DNA of 64,000 nucleotides from Vibrio algarum (GTDB lineage: Bacteria > Pseudomonadota > Gammaproteobacteria > Enterobacterales > Vibrionaceae). The notes below the pieces were generated by a model. It saw only the letters and a program-made list of their open reading frames with translations. It was not told the DNA's origin and did not search any database. Position 1 is the stretch's first letter. Every line of letters starts with the position of its first letter. The translations under genes and the position numbers were made by a program. The stretch lies in contig NZ_JAQLOI010000001.1 in the NCBI RefSeq assembly GCF_028204155.1, positions 1,550,001 through 1,614,000 on the forward strand, given 5' to 3'. Below are positions 9,297 through 19,001 of the stretch, one piece after another.

Positions 9297-9728
9297 ATGA
9301 AAAAGCATTTGATAAGCCTATTTATGCTCATTTCAGTCTCAGCTAGTGCGGCAACGTTTGAAGCAGAAATTGAGGCTCGGCAGGACGCCTATTCAGGTAT
9401 TAAGGATAATGTAGAAGTGGTTGGCGACATGCTAAAAAGCGGCGAATTCGATTACGCTAAGTTTGAGATGCTAGGAGAGAAATTGACGAAGCATTCATCA
9501 AGCCTAAAATCACTGTTTCCTGAAGGAAGCCAAGAAGGCAGCAATGCTAAAAAAGCGGTTTGGAAAAGCTTTGATCAGTTCTCAATGGGCTTAGACAAGC
9601 TAGATCAAGGTTTTCAAGATTTTTATGCGGCTGCAAAAGCACAAGATCAAGCCGCACTCGTTGCTGGATTTAAAGATGCGACAGGTACCTGTAAAGGTTG
9701 TCACCGTAAATTCCGTAATAAGAAATAG
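9297..9728 (+). CDS. Cytochrome c' (periplasmic, class II)
   Basis: A 143-residue protein with a signal peptide (MKKHLISLFMLISVSASAA, cleavage near residue 19) and one C-terminal haem motif CKGCH at residues 132-136 followed by arginine, the class II layout. The rest is helical. Cytochromes c' bind nitric oxide and carbon monoxide at a five-coordinate haem and are implicated in nitric-oxide tolerance. A strong ribosome site, GGAGG, lies about six bases upstream. It is divergent from a cytochrome b561 gene, the likely electron partner. No NorR-type site was seen in the shared 152-base region. Confidence 0.88.
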   Translation: MKKHLISLFMLISVSASAATFEAEIEARQDAYSGIKDNVEVVGDMLKSGEFDYAKFEMLGEKLTKHSSSLKSLFPEGSQEGSNAKKAVWKSFDQFSMGLDKLDQGFQDFYAAAKAQDQAALVAGFKDATGTCKGCHRKFRNKK

Positions 9729-9755
9729 CGCTTTGACAAAGGGTTTAGTGGCCAA

Positions 9756-11218
9756 TCATCCAGTAGATGATACTTGTTGAGCGTGCAGGTAAACTTGCTT
9801 AAGTTGTGAGATAAGTGGTTCAATTTTAGAATTATGCACATTACCGTAGCCGAGAACTAAAGCATTCCAACCACGCGTAGTTGTCTGCTTTTCGTAATAA
9901 GAAAGGGGTCTAATGGTGATCCCTTTTTTATTTGCTGCTTCTACCATTTCTTTTTCTGTAGGCATACCTTTCCAGCGGACCGTAGTATGTAAACCAGCGT
10001 CTTGACTAATGATCTGCCATTCATCACCAAAATGCAGTTTGATTGCATCTTTTAAGGAAGACGATTTCTGTTGGTAAATTTTCCTCATCCTTCTTAGGTG
10101 ACGCAAAAAGTGACCCTCCGAGATAAAGTCGGCTAATGCGGCTTGGCTATGTATTGCGGTGGTGCCCGTCATAGCGTCTTTGATTTTTAAGCAACTGGAA
10201 ACCAAGCTTTCAGGAACAACCATATAACCAATTCTCAAGCCATTGAACATGGTTTTACTCAATGAACCAACGTAGATGCAGCGATCTGAAAAGTTGGACT
10301 GTGAACTAAGCCCTTGAAGTGACGTATAAGGTCTATGAGCAAATTGAAACTCACTGTCGTAATCGTCTTCGATAATCCACACTCGATTGCTTTCTGCCCA
10401 ATTTAATATTTCTAATCTCTGTTCTGAATTAAGGCTAGTTCCCATTGGATACTGGTTACTCGGTGTCACGTAAATTGCCGCTGCTTTTTCTTTATAAGAG
10501 AGGGGATATTAAGTCCAAGATATGGTGCTACAGACACCTTTTCTGATTGAATACCATAGAGTTCGAGCACCTTTTCCATTTGTGAATAGCCAGGTTCTTC
10601 CATTAGCAGTTTTTGGCTTGGGCATACAACTGCTAAGGCTGCAATAGAGAGTGCCTGCTGTGCGCCAGACGTGATAATTATTCGGTTTGCATCGCAAGAA
10701 ACAGAACGACTAGATTGTAAATAATAGCTGAGAGCCTCTCTTAATGGATAGTAACCTTGAATATCATTTAATCCCGACAGTACCTGTCGATGGGTATGTC
10801 GTTGAAGAAGTCGTTGCCATTTAGTATATGGAAATTCAGCCAAATCGGGTACACCAGGAGAAAAAGGTCGATTTAAGTCTTGTGGATTATTCGCACTAAC
10901 GAAGGAAAGGGGTGAACCACCGTTGTCAGAATGCTTTAAATCCGTTTTTAAAAATTGCTCAGGGATAGATACCGCGACAAAAAAACCTGACCCTTTACGA
11001 CTTTGTAAATATCCTTCTGCAACAAGCTGTTCGTAAGCACCGGTTATAGTATTACGACTTAAGTTAAGTTCTTCAGCCATCTTGCGGGTCGAAGGCAATT
11101 TCTGTTCTTTAATCCAGTTGCCGTTAATTATCTTTTGTTGTATTGCATCAAAAAGAGCTTGTTGTAGAGAGGTTGATTTTTTAAGTAATAATAGGTCTCC
11201 TACATCGATTATGCTCAT
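9756..11218 (-). pseudogene. MocR family regulator (GntR HTH plus aminotransferase fold), frameshifted
   Basis: PLP-dependent transcription regulator. The N-terminal winged helix reads KLPSTRKMAEELNLSRNTITGAYEQLVAEGYLQSRKGSGFFV; the C-terminal part has an aminotransferase-I fold, with IIEDDYDSEF and the PLP-lysine region YVGSLSKTMFNGLRIGYMV. The two parts join when one base is added to the five-base run at 10485-10489 (AAG AAA AAA GCA), restoring KKKAAAIYVTPSNQYPMG. Joined length is about 487 residues, normal for PdxR/GabR-like regulators. It is divergent from an FMN-binding oxidase-like gene, which fits control of vitamin B6 or related metabolism. Confidence 0.85.
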
Positions 11219-11221
11219 AAC

Positions 11222-11251
11222 TGGATCTTTACTTTATTTAAAATTGGATCT
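11222..11251. promoter_or_regulatory. Direct repeat, possible MocR-regulator site
   Basis: TGGATCT occurs at 11222-11228 and again at 11245-11251, spaced 23 bases start to start, directly upstream of the MocR gene and in the divergent region with the gene at 11320. MocR regulators of the PdxR/GabR type bind directly repeated sites in such positions. Assignment is by position and spacing only. Confidence 0.4.
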
Positions 11252-11319
11252 AAATAAGATACCACTTTGGCTTTATATTGCAAAAAATAGAAATGTAAAT
11301 GAAGCCATAGGAGCAGATA

Positions 11320-11988
11320 ATGCTTTCAAAAACAGAACGTACAATAGTAAAAAAAGGTGCGCATAAAGCGTGTCACGATGAAAATAAATTGCATCAAATC
11401 ATCGACGAAAGCTTGCTGGCCCATGTTGGGATCATAGAATTAGGCGTGCCTATTGTTATTCCAATGCTGGCTTGGAGAGTTGACGATCATATCTATATCC
11501 ATGGTGCAAATAATAGCCGAATGCTAAGAGCGTTAAAAAAGGGTGTCGAGACCAGTTTAACGTTTACGCTGTTTGACGGGTGGGTTCTGGCGCGTTCGGC
11601 GATGCATCACAGCGCCCACTATCGAAGTGCGATGGTGTTTGGTCGATTTGAGCAAATTAACGAGAATGAAGAAAAAGACCGCATACTTAACCATTTTATC
11701 GAGCAGATTGCACCGAACCGTACCAATGATGTTCGTTTAGGGAATCAAAAAGAGTTGTCAGCTACATTATTGCTAAAAATGCCGTTAACAGAAGCATCGG
11801 TAAAAATTGGCAATAACGGAGTAAATGATGATGAAGCTGATTTGGATAGAGCGGTATGGGCTGGAGTGATGCCGTACAAAACAGTAATCGGTCCATTAGA
11901 ACCGGTTCCAGAAATAGGTGAACATATTGATACTCCCGACTATTCTTCGGCATATGGTGATCGTTGGTGCGATAAAAGTAGTAATTGA
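11320..11988 (+). CDS. Pyridoxamine 5'-phosphate oxidase-like FMN-binding protein
   Basis: A 222-residue split-barrel flavoprotein of the Pyridox_ox_2 (NimA-like) group. Visible features: an N-terminal helix then HVGIIELGVPIVIPMLAWRVDDHIYIHGANNSRMLRAL, the flavin-contacting strand pattern, and a C-terminal region PYKTVIGPLEPVPEI typical of the group. Ribosome site AGGAG lies seven bases before the ATG. It is divergent from the MocR regulator, which probably controls it. The family includes nitroreductase-like and uncharacterised members, so the reaction is open. Confidence 0.78.
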   Translation: MLSKTERTIVKKGAHKACHDENKLHQIIDESLLAHVGIIELGVPIVIPMLAWRVDDHIYIHGANNSRMLRALKKGVETSLTFTLFDGWVLARSAMHHSAHYRSAMVFGRFEQINENEEKDRILNHFIEQIAPNRTNDVRLGNQKELSATLLLKMPLTEASVKIGNNGVNDDEADLDRAVWAGVMPYKTVIGPLEPVPEIGEHIDTPDYSSAYGDRWCDKSSN

Positions 11989-12096
11989 ATGGCCAAGAAG
12001 TGTTGCTATCTAGGTTTAATACGATACATTTAACCACAATAATTTGTATTGGGCCGAAGCATACTGGCTGGAAATAGATCAACTTCAAGGATGATA

Positions 12097-13071
12097 ATGA
12101 GCACAATTCTCGACTGTATACGTACTGTAGGTAGAGGCGAAAGGGGACGTAAACCTCTTAGTTTTGAGCAAGCTTACCAAGTGATGAACGAATATCTCGA
12201 CGGTGAAATCGGTGACGATCAGATGGCCATGTTGATGATGCTTATTCGTGTTCAAAATGAAACGCATGATGAAATTGCCGGTTTTGTAAAGGCCTTCCAA
12301 TCTAGGATGCCAAAGATAGGAGCGGATATAGATTGGCCTTGTTATGCAGGTAAAAGAGCCAGCGCAGGTAAGCCATGGCACATTATTGCGGCTAAAATAT
12401 TGGCGGATAATGGTTATAGAGTTTTATTGCACGGACACTTAGAAGCGACTTCTGTTCGTGAGCACGTACGCAGCTATCTAGATGAACTTGAGATCCCGCT
12501 TGCTCGTGATAGTGAGCAAGCTCATGACATGCTTGAGCAGAATAATATTGCGTATTTACCCCTTGCTCATTTTTCTTCTCAAGCGGTAGTGATGCTGGAT
12601 TGGAAAAATCGTTACGGCTTGAGAACACCAATAAATACTGTCGTGAGAGCGCTTAACCCTGGCAACGCTAAATATGGTCTTAGAGGCAGTTTTCATCCTG
12701 GTTTTCAACAGCTACATGCAGAAGTTGAACAATCGGTTGGTTTAAGTAAACACGCGGTTATTTCCTTCAAAGGTCAGTCTGGGGAATCAGAATACAACCC
12801 AAAAGTAAGTCAAACGGTTTGGAGAAGTGATAGTAGCGGTGTGACTTCTCACTACTGGCCGGAAACTATGTTGTCGGATATTCCTGAGGTAAATGTTTCG
12901 CTGCTCGGCACACCTAAATCTGATAATAATATGATGGCAAATACTGTAGTCGCGACGTTGTGTGCAGTATTATTTACCAAGCTAAACGATAGAGATAAAG
13001 CCTACGAACTTGCCTACAAAATGTGGCTTGATTGGCTAGTAAACAACCCAATTTGCAATGATCTTACTTAG
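12097..13071 (+). CDS. ybiB: YbiB family protein (anthranilate phosphoribosyltransferase-like fold)
   Basis: A 324-residue protein with the TrpD-like N-terminal helical domain (LSFEQAYQVMNEYLDGEIGDDQMAMLMMLIRVQNETHDEIAGFVKAF) and a C-terminal phosphoribosyl-transferase-like domain. The canonical TrpD anthranilate and PRPP motifs are altered, as in YbiB (TrpD2), which binds nucleic acid rather than making tryptophan. The start at 12097 is preferred to an upstream TTG because AAGG lies six bases before it. It follows the FMN-binding gene by about 110 bases, possibly co-transcribed. Confidence 0.8.
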   Translation: MSTILDCIRTVGRGERGRKPLSFEQAYQVMNEYLDGEIGDDQMAMLMMLIRVQNETHDEIAGFVKAFQSRMPKIGADIDWPCYAGKRASAGKPWHIIAAKILADNGYRVLLHGHLEATSVREHVRSYLDELEIPLARDSEQAHDMLEQNNIAYLPLAHFSSQAVVMLDWKNRYGLRTPINTVVRALNPGNAKYGLRGSFHPGFQQLHAEVEQSVGLSKHAVISFKGQSGESEYNPKVSQTVWRSDSSGVTSHYWPETMLSDIPEVNVSLLGTPKSDNNMMANTVVATLCAVLFTKLNDRDKAYELAYKMWLDWLVNNPICNDLT

Positions 13072-13311
13072 CTTTAATTCATGATTTTAATCATCTAATT
13101 CCATTTTACTTGTTTTTATTGTTAATCGCACAGGAAAGTCTTGACCGGTCTGCGGGATTACCTCCATGTTAAACTTATGATGTTATATGTACTTACTTTA
13201 ATGTAGGACTATTCCGCAACACACTTTAGTGCATATTTTGAATGATATTATTTTTTCCATAGAAAGTACTTACACACATTGTGAAAAAATTAATATTAAG
13301 AATTCATTATC

Positions 13312-14154
13312 ATGTTGAAAACTATAAATGAACGGATTGAATCGCAAGATGACACGGTAGTCGGTCCATACGTTATCTTATTAGAAAGTGACGTACTACT
13401 ATTGTTAGCGTCATTACCCTTGATGGTTTTATTCATCTATGGAATATACGTCCACATAAACAAAGCCCGTTTTGTTACACAAGGTGACAAATCCTTAAAA
13501 GAGGTAAAACAAGAGGCTTTAACGTTGCCAGAAAAGACGATAAGTATGCTGGGGAAGATGATTGAGTGTCGTTCTGGAGAAACGGGAGGCCATGTAAAAC
13601 GAGTCGCTAATATGTCTTTTTATGTAGCTAAACTATATGGTTTAACCGATTCTGAATGTGAATTATTAAAGGTCATTAGCCCAATGCATGATATCGGGAA
13701 AATAGCAGTTAGTGATTCTATTTTAAACAAACCCAGTAAGCTTGATGAAGCAGAGTTCGAGATAATGAAACGTCATACCATTGATGGCTATAAACTTCTC
13801 TCATCAAGCAATAGCCACTTTATGAAAATGGCGGCTATTGTTGCCCACGAACATCATGAAAAATGGGATGGAACAGGGTACCCCAATGGAAAGGCAGCTC
13901 TGGAAATACACATATATGGTCGCATTACAGCAATCGTTGATGTTATTGACGCATTGTTGAGTCAACGTCCTTATAAGGAACCTTGGTCAGAATCTAGTGT
14001 TAAAACGCTATTAAAGGATCAATCTGGAAAACATTTTGAGCCTCAATTAGTTGACCTTGTAATAAACAATTTTTCTACGGTGATTAGTGTAAGAAATGCC
14101 ACTATTGAAGAAAACCAGATTGCCATTTTAAATGGTAATTTGTCAGCAGCCTGA
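13312..14154 (+). CDS. HD-GYP domain cyclic-di-GMP phosphodiesterase, membrane-anchored
   Basis: A 280-residue protein with one membrane segment (about residues 24-47, VILLESDVLLLLASLPLMVLF) and a C-terminal HD-GYP domain. Conserved elements are ECRSGETGGHVKRVA, the metal-binding HDIGKIAVSD, HHEKWDGTGYPNG with an intact GYP triplet, and VDVIDALLSQRPYK. It should hydrolyse cyclic di-GMP to GMP. It has no receiver, PAS or GAF domain, so any sensing must come through the short N-terminus or a partner. A lone gene between ybiB and the DUF481 gene. Confidence 0.88.
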   Translation: MLKTINERIESQDDTVVGPYVILLESDVLLLLASLPLMVLFIYGIYVHINKARFVTQGDKSLKEVKQEALTLPEKTISMLGKMIECRSGETGGHVKRVANMSFYVAKLYGLTDSECELLKVISPMHDIGKIAVSDSILNKPSKLDEAEFEIMKRHTIDGYKLLSSSNSHFMKMAAIVAHEHHEKWDGTGYPNGKAALEIHIYGRITAIVDVIDALLSQRPYKEPWSESSVKTLLKDQSGKHFEPQLVDLVINNFSTVISVRNATIEENQIAILNGNLSAA

Positions 14155-14316
14155 CCTTTTTAAAACCGATGACATTGTTCATGTTGATAAGAACATAAAG
14201 ATGCATTTGATGATAAACCCCTTAATTTTTATTTAAATTGTTAGTTTCTAACGTTAAATCAATTATGCTAGCAGGGTAAGTGTTACGGGAAGTCGAACTA
14301 TCGGTAAAGGTTAAGG

Positions 14317-15432
14317 ATGCATAAAAAAATCAAAGTATTATTGATGCTTGTTGTTGTGGCAATGTTCCCACAAGTTGCCATTAGTTCTGACGAAAGAGAG
14401 CCATCTCCTTGGAAGGCTGACATACCTACAGTACCTATTAAATTCGATTGGGTTCTTCTTAAAAAAGGAGAATTGTTCGCTGGCGATTTAATTGCTATGT
14501 ATCAAGAAGAGATAGAATTCGATAGCGATGAAGTTGGGCTGGTTGATATCGATATGAAAGATATTAAAGAGCTCAGAACTAAGCAACAAATGCGCGTACG
14601 TTTCAAAGACGGCATTATCAGGGACGGTCAGCTGTGGCTTACAGAAAGCAGTTTAACCTTTATAGACATTCCTGATAAAGCGTATCCAAGAGAGATGATT
14701 CTTTCAATCTCGCCTTCAGAAAAAAGTGAACAAAGCTTATGGGACGGTGAAATTGGGGCTGGGTTTAAATTTAAAACCGGTAACACAGAAAGTTTGGACT
14801 ATAGCTTTAGTGCTAAAGCGAGGTATCTTTCTGCACACGGGCGTTTTCTTTTCAGTTATCGTGGTGTTGTATCAGAAAGTGCAAAGACAGATTCTGGAAG
14901 TCGTGTGAAAACCGAAGATAACCACAGACTCAGTGGCTCCTACGATATCTACTACTCTGAAAAAACGTATTTTCGCTTACCAACTTATGAACTTTATATA
15001 GATGAATTTAAGAACATCGATAACCAAACAACGCTCGGTGCATCAGTGGGTTATGAGGTTTTTGATATGCCCGATGTGGAGCTAGATGTCTATTCTGGGT
15101 TAAGTGTGCTGCGCACCACTTATAGTAGTGTTGAAGTGGGCGAAGAAAAAAATAATTTTTCACCAGTGTTCGCTTTCGGGATGGATTATGTGCTCGATAT
15201 CACCAAAGACTTAGAATACTTTTTAACTTATGACGGTAAAGTGGTTAACCGAGAGTCAGGGAGGTTTATACAACATTTAGAAACGGGTATTGAAATCGAG
15301 TTAATTGATGACATTGATCTAGAGATCGCCGCTATTGTAGACAATACCGCTAATCCCATTGCCAATGAAGATGGGGTTAAACCAGAAAGCACAGATGTAT
15401 TAATGGTAATCGAAATCGAATATAACTTCTAA
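14317..15432 (+). CDS. DUF481 (YdiY-like) outer-membrane beta-barrel protein
   Basis: A 371-residue exported protein: signal peptide MHKKIKVLLMLVVVAMFPQVAIS, a soluble N-terminal region to about residue 140 (LKKGELFAGDLIAMYQEEIEFDSDEVG), then a DUF481 beta-barrel beginning WDGEIGAGFKFKTGNTESLDYS and ending in the outer-membrane aromatic signature IEIEYNF. The start codon ATG at 14317 follows AAGG by a few bases. Function unknown; E. coli YdiY is acid-induced. The TetR gene on the other strand ends two bases away, so the two are convergent. Confidence 0.82.
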   Translation: MHKKIKVLLMLVVVAMFPQVAISSDEREPSPWKADIPTVPIKFDWVLLKKGELFAGDLIAMYQEEIEFDSDEVGLVDIDMKDIKELRTKQQMRVRFKDGIIRDGQLWLTESSLTFIDIPDKAYPREMILSISPSEKSEQSLWDGEIGAGFKFKTGNTESLDYSFSAKARYLSAHGRFLFSYRGVVSESAKTDSGSRVKTEDNHRLSGSYDIYYSEKTYFRLPTYELYIDEFKNIDNQTTLGASVGYEVFDMPDVELDVYSGLSVLRTTYSSVEVGEEKNNFSPVFAFGMDYVLDITKDLEYFLTYDGKVVNRESGRFIQHLETGIEIELIDDIDLEIAAIVDNTANPIANEDGVKPESTDVLMVIEIEYNF

Positions 15433-15434
15433 AC

Positions 15435-16022
15435 TTAATGATGTTTCACAATGCCGTCCCAAAAAAGGGTAAAGGTAATTTGCTTAACTTCATCAATGTT
15501 AGGTTCTGGTTGAGTAACCAGATATCGAGCACTCGATAAAAATTGACTGTGGCACCACTCGGCAAGTAGTTCCTGTGAATACGGTTTGAATATTTCCTGC
15601 TGCATACCTGTTTCAATAAGTAGATACAGAAAACTTAGCAAGTTTCTTGATTTAGTGTTGCCAAGCAGACCTTGAATTTGTTGAAGCTGAGAAAATTCAA
15701 AAAATAATTGTAATTTTTGAGGGTGGTTGACGGCCCACTCTAGCCCCGCAAACCAGATTGTTTCTGCCCGAGTCTTTACATCTTCATCTGCGCTCGCAAT
15801 AATGACATTGCTATCATGTAAAACGTAGTCAGAAAATTCTTGTTTTACAGTGGTGAGAAGTTCTTCTAACAATGCATTCTTGGTTGGGAAGTGATGGAAT
15901 AGCGTGCCAGTAGCAACGCCAGCATGTTTTGCAATATTGGCTGTTGAGGCAGAATAAAACCCATGTTCAACAAAGAGCGACAACGCTGTATCGAGTATTT
16001 TTTGTCGCTTATCTAGTTTCAT
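15435..16022 (-). CDS. TetR/AcrR family repressor linked to aldehyde dehydrogenase
   Basis: A 195-residue TetR protein: helix-turn-helix HGFYSASTANIAKHAGVATGTLFHHFPTKNALLEELL at residues about 20-55, helical ligand domain after it. It lies seven bases downstream of the aldehyde dehydrogenase gene on the same strand, so the two form an operon with the repressor second. The operator-like palindrome upstream of the dehydrogenase (17530-17549) is the likely target, giving autoregulation. Confidence 0.87.
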   Translation of the reverse strand: MKLDKRQKILDTALSLFVEHGFYSASTANIAKHAGVATGTLFHHFPTKNALLEELLTTVKQEFSDYVLHDSNVIIASADEDVKTRAETIWFAGLEWAVNHPQKLQLFFEFSQLQQIQGLLGNTKSRNLLSFLYLLIETGMQQEIFKPYSQELLAEWCHSQFLSSARYLVTQPEPNIDEVKQITFTLFWDGIVKHH

Positions 16023-16029
16023 CTCTTAT

Positions 16030-17505
16030 TTACCTTAGAAATATTTTTAGAATTAGCTTTTGAACGAGACCACCATAAGGAGGATGAATCAATTTGCCAC
16101 TGTTGAAAGTTCCTCGTTGTAAAACGGTTTTAGCATGGCTTAGTGTTTTGAAGCCTTCTATTCCGTGATAGTGCCCAATCCCTGATGGGCCAATACCACC
16201 AAAAGGCGCATCCTCTGCCGCAACGTGAAAGACAGTTTCGTTAATACAAACTCCCCCAGAGTGGGTCTGTTCAAGTACTTGGCGCTGAACGGATTTGTTA
16301 TAACTCATCAAATAAAGAGCTAGTGGCCTTGGGTTGCTCTTAACAAAGTTAATCGCTTCAGATAGAGACTCATATGGGACAATAGGAAAAAGTGGTCCGA
16401 AAATTTCTTCCTGCATGACTCTCATATCACTATTTACATTCGAGATTATTTGAGTCGGCCATTTTTTTGATCCAGTATCGAGTAATTTTGGGTTCTGTCC
16501 ATTTAAAGGGGTTTTGGTTATCTCATGAGTGTTGGCGGAATGGATAATTGCACCCTTTGCTAAAGCATCCTCCAAAACGGATTCTATTCTTTCTGCTTGG
16601 CGAGTATTAATTATTTGACTGTAATCTTTATTGTTTTCGAAATCTGGATAGAGTTGCTGAAACTTCGCTCGGTATGCTGCGATAAACTCGTCTACCTTAT
16701 TTTTGGGGCACAGTGTGTAATCCGGTGAAACACAGATTTGTCCTGCGTTTAAACATTTACCATAAATTAGGCGTTCTACTGCTGTTTCTATCGGCATGTC
16801 CTCACCAATTATCACAGGTGATTTGCCTCCGAGTTCCAACGTCACTGGTGTGAGGTTATCTGCAGCAGCACGCATTACGTGTTTGCCTACCGGTGTAGAC
16901 CCTGTGAATAAAATATGGTCGAACGGTAATGTGGTAAAGGCTCTTGCCGTTTCTGCCTCACCTTCAATGATAGCAACCTCTTGCTCTGAGAATATCGAAT
17001 TAACCAGACTCGTTAGTACTTTATTGGTTTCAGGTGTGAACTCAGATACTTTTATCATGGTGCGATTTCCGGCCGCAATAGAAGTCACAAGTGGGCTTAG
17101 TGAAAGCATAATAGGAAAGTTCCACGGAGCGATTATACCTACAACCCCTTTTGGTTGGTACTCAACCCGCACGGATGCAGGTGCAAGTAACAAACCAGCG
17201 TGCCTTTTGCTTGGTTTCATCCACTTTTTTAGTTTTTTGAGTGTGTAGTTTATATGGCTAACAACGGGAAGAATGTCTCCGATAAGACTGTCGTGCTCTG
17301 AACGGTAACCAAAATCCGCACTCATTGCTGAAACAAGATCTTCTTTATAGTGTAGAACTGCGGTTTTTAGCGCTTTTAATTGACTGACTCGTACTTGATA
17401 AGTCGGTGATGGATAGTGTGAGTATTGCTGTTTTTGCTGTGCAAAAATATCAAACAATGGCTGGAGGCCATCATCTAAATGTTGTGTAGGTGAATATGTT
17501 GTCAT
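16030..17505 (-). CDS. Coniferyl aldehyde dehydrogenase-type aldehyde dehydrogenase
   Basis: A 491-residue NAD(P)-dependent aldehyde dehydrogenase of the short CALDH/ALDH3-like group. Seen: GVVGIIAPWNFPIMLSLSPL, ILFTGSTPVGKHVM, the general-base segment TLELGGKSPVII and the catalytic cysteine in KCLNAGQICVSPDY. The C-terminal tail is hydrophobic (GLVQKLILKIFL), which may give peripheral membrane contact. It is first in an operon with a TetR repressor; the TetR-type operator lies 25 bases upstream. Substrate is probably a hydrophobic or aromatic aldehyde, inferred from family only. Confidence 0.88.
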   Translation of the reverse strand: MTTYSPTQHLDDGLQPLFDIFAQQKQQYSHYPSPTYQVRVSQLKALKTAVLHYKEDLVSAMSADFGYRSEHDSLIGDILPVVSHINYTLKKLKKWMKPSKRHAGLLLAPASVRVEYQPKGVVGIIAPWNFPIMLSLSPLVTSIAAGNRTMIKVSEFTPETNKVLTSLVNSIFSEQEVAIIEGEAETARAFTTLPFDHILFTGSTPVGKHVMRAAADNLTPVTLELGGKSPVIIGEDMPIETAVERLIYGKCLNAGQICVSPDYTLCPKNKVDEFIAAYRAKFQQLYPDFENNKDYSQIINTRQAERIESVLEDALAKGAIIHSANTHEITKTPLNGQNPKLLDTGSKKWPTQIISNVNSDMRVMQEEIFGPLFPIVPYESLSEAINFVKSNPRPLALYLMSYNKSVQRQVLEQTHSGGVCINETVFHVAAEDAPFGGIGPSGIGHYHGIEGFKTLSHAKTVLQRGTFNSGKLIHPPYGGLVQKLILKIFLR

Positions 17506-17529
17506 TAGTACTATCCTTACATTAAAGTA

Positions 17530-17549
17530 AACCGACTAATCAGTCGGTT
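17530..17549. promoter_or_regulatory. TetR operator upstream of the aldehyde dehydrogenase operon
   Basis: AACCGACT-AATC-AGTCGGTT, perfect 8-bp arms, 25 bases upstream of the dehydrogenase start. This ACCGACT/AGTCGGT sequence is a common operator type for TetR proteins that control lipid or aldehyde genes. Confidence 0.7.
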
Positions 17550-17597
17550 GAATAGTAATTGAAAAAAACAGGGATAGCAATGGGGTTGATTTATCTT

Positions 17598-18638
17598 CTA
17601 AACCTGCGCCAAATAATCATTTACTTTTTGTTTTAATTGAATTTTATGCTGTTTCTCTATAAATGAAGCGTCGATAGCATTGAGTGATAATTGCGCTAAT
17701 TCTCGCTTGGAAAAAGGCAATGCAGAGGCAACAGCAAGAAAATTATCAGTCATGTAGCCACCAAAATAAGCGGGATCATCCGAATTGATTGTTACTTGTA
17801 GTCCTCTTCTTAGCAATTGAAGGATATTGTGTTGAGACATCGATTCGAAAACCTTGAGTTTAGTGTTTGACAGTGGACAGATGGTTAATGGCATCTTGGA
17901 TTCCGCTAGTGAAACCATAAGGCTTTCGCTGTCGATGCATCGAACACCATGGTCAACTCTATCTACCTTTAAGTCCTCGATAGCGTCAATAATATTTTGG
18001 GCGGGGCCTTCTTCACCTGCGTGGGCGACAGCTAAAAAACCATGCTCTTGAGCTTGTTTAAAGACACGTTCAAACTTTTTAGGTGGGTGTCCTTGCTCTG
18101 ATGAATCTAGACCGACAGCAATAATTTTGTCTTTGTGCTTGAGCGCGAGTTCTAGTGTTGAAAAAGCGTCGTCTTCACTGAGGTGGCGCAGAAAGCACAT
18201 AATCAGGTTACTAGTGATGCCTAATTCATGTTCAGCTCTTTTGAGTGCTTTATGAATGCCGCCAACGACTATATCGAACGATATATCACGCTCTGTGTGC
18301 GTCTGCGGGTCAAAAAATATTTCGGTGTGTACCACATTATCTATTTTGCATTTAAGCAGGTAAGCCCATGTTAGATCGTAAAAATCTTGTTCGTGTAATA
18401 AAACGTTAGCACCTTGGTAATAGATATCTAAAAAAGATTGAAGGTTATCAAATTGGTAGGCTGCGCGAATTTCGTTCGTCGATTTATAGGGGAGTTCAAT
18501 TTGATTTCTTTTGGCTAACTCAAACATGAGCTCTGGTTCTAGTGAGCCTTCAATATGGAGGTGTAGTTCTATCTTAGGTAGCTGTTGGATAAATACTTCT
18601 ATATCTGCGTTATTATCAATAAAATCTTTATTGCTCAT
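17598..18638 (-). CDS. Adenine deaminase (adenosine deaminase superfamily)
   Basis: A 346-residue zinc amidohydrolase. Metal ligands are seen in ELHLHIEGSLEP (His26, His28), in VAHAGEEGP and in INSDDPAYFGG. The sequence, including FFDPQTHTERDI, RHLSEDDA and GLDSSEQGHPPKKF, matches the bacterial adenine deaminase group (Aah1-like, EC 3.5.4.2) rather than classical adenosine deaminase. It converts adenine to hypoxanthine for purine salvage. GAGG precedes the ATG by seven bases. It stands alone, upstream of and co-directional with the aldehyde dehydrogenase operon but separated by its operator. Confidence 0.87.
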   Translation of the reverse strand: MSNKDFIDNNADIEVFIQQLPKIELHLHIEGSLEPELMFELAKRNQIELPYKSTNEIRAAYQFDNLQSFLDIYYQGANVLLHEQDFYDLTWAYLLKCKIDNVVHTEIFFDPQTHTERDISFDIVVGGIHKALKRAEHELGITSNLIMCFLRHLSEDDAFSTLELALKHKDKIIAVGLDSSEQGHPPKKFERVFKQAQEHGFLAVAHAGEEGPAQNIIDAIEDLKVDRVDHGVRCIDSESLMVSLAESKMPLTICPLSNTKLKVFESMSQHNILQLLRRGLQVTINSDDPAYFGGYMTDNFLAVASALPFSKRELAQLSLNAIDASFIEKQHKIQLKQKVNDYLAQV

Positions 18639-18769
18639 AGGGCTACCTCTAGTGTTGTCTTTTCTTAAAGGTATATGAGTTATGGTTTAGCTGCAAATAA
18701 GAAGCGCAAATATTAATTGAATACTTGACTATACTTATATCAATAGTAGAAGGGTTTGAGAGGTGAAGT

Positions 18770-18955
18770 ATGGTTGATTTTGTAGAAAAACTTCGCTTAA
18801 AAGGCAAAGCCGAAGAAGATATCTATTTTGCGAAGCACGATAAAGAACTTATAGAAGCGATGCACAGGCGTGCAGACAATCTTGCTTTGGAAAGTGAGCT
18901 ATCGTTGAGTGATGAAGATATAGAAATAGTAACTAATGCTGCGAAAGAGAAGTAA
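18770..18955 (+). CDS. Small conserved-looking hypothetical protein, 61 aa
   Basis: Charged, helical protein starting MVDFVEKLRLKGKAEEDIYFAKHDKEL and ending IVTNAAKEK. No signal, membrane segment or cysteine. The ribosome site GAGG lies about six bases before the ATG. It is divergent from adenine deaminase and ends at a terminator shared with a small gene on the other strand. It resembles short uncharacterised proteins in Vibrio and Shewanella by recollection only; no function can be assigned. Confidence 0.72.
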   Translation: MVDFVEKLRLKGKAEEDIYFAKHDKELIEAMHRRADNLALESELSLSDEDIEIVTNAAKEK

Positions 18956-18970
18956 ATTACAGACATTAAA

Positions 18971-18993
18971 AAAGGCTAACTTAGTTAGCCTTT
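18971..18993. terminator. Bidirectional intrinsic terminator
   Basis: AAAGGCTAAC-TTA-GTTAGCCTTT, 10-bp stem. On the minus strand it is followed by six T residues, a strong terminator for the gene at 19002-19091. On the plus strand only three T residues follow, for the 61-aa gene. Confidence 0.82.
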
Positions 18994-19001
18994 AGTTCTG
19001 A

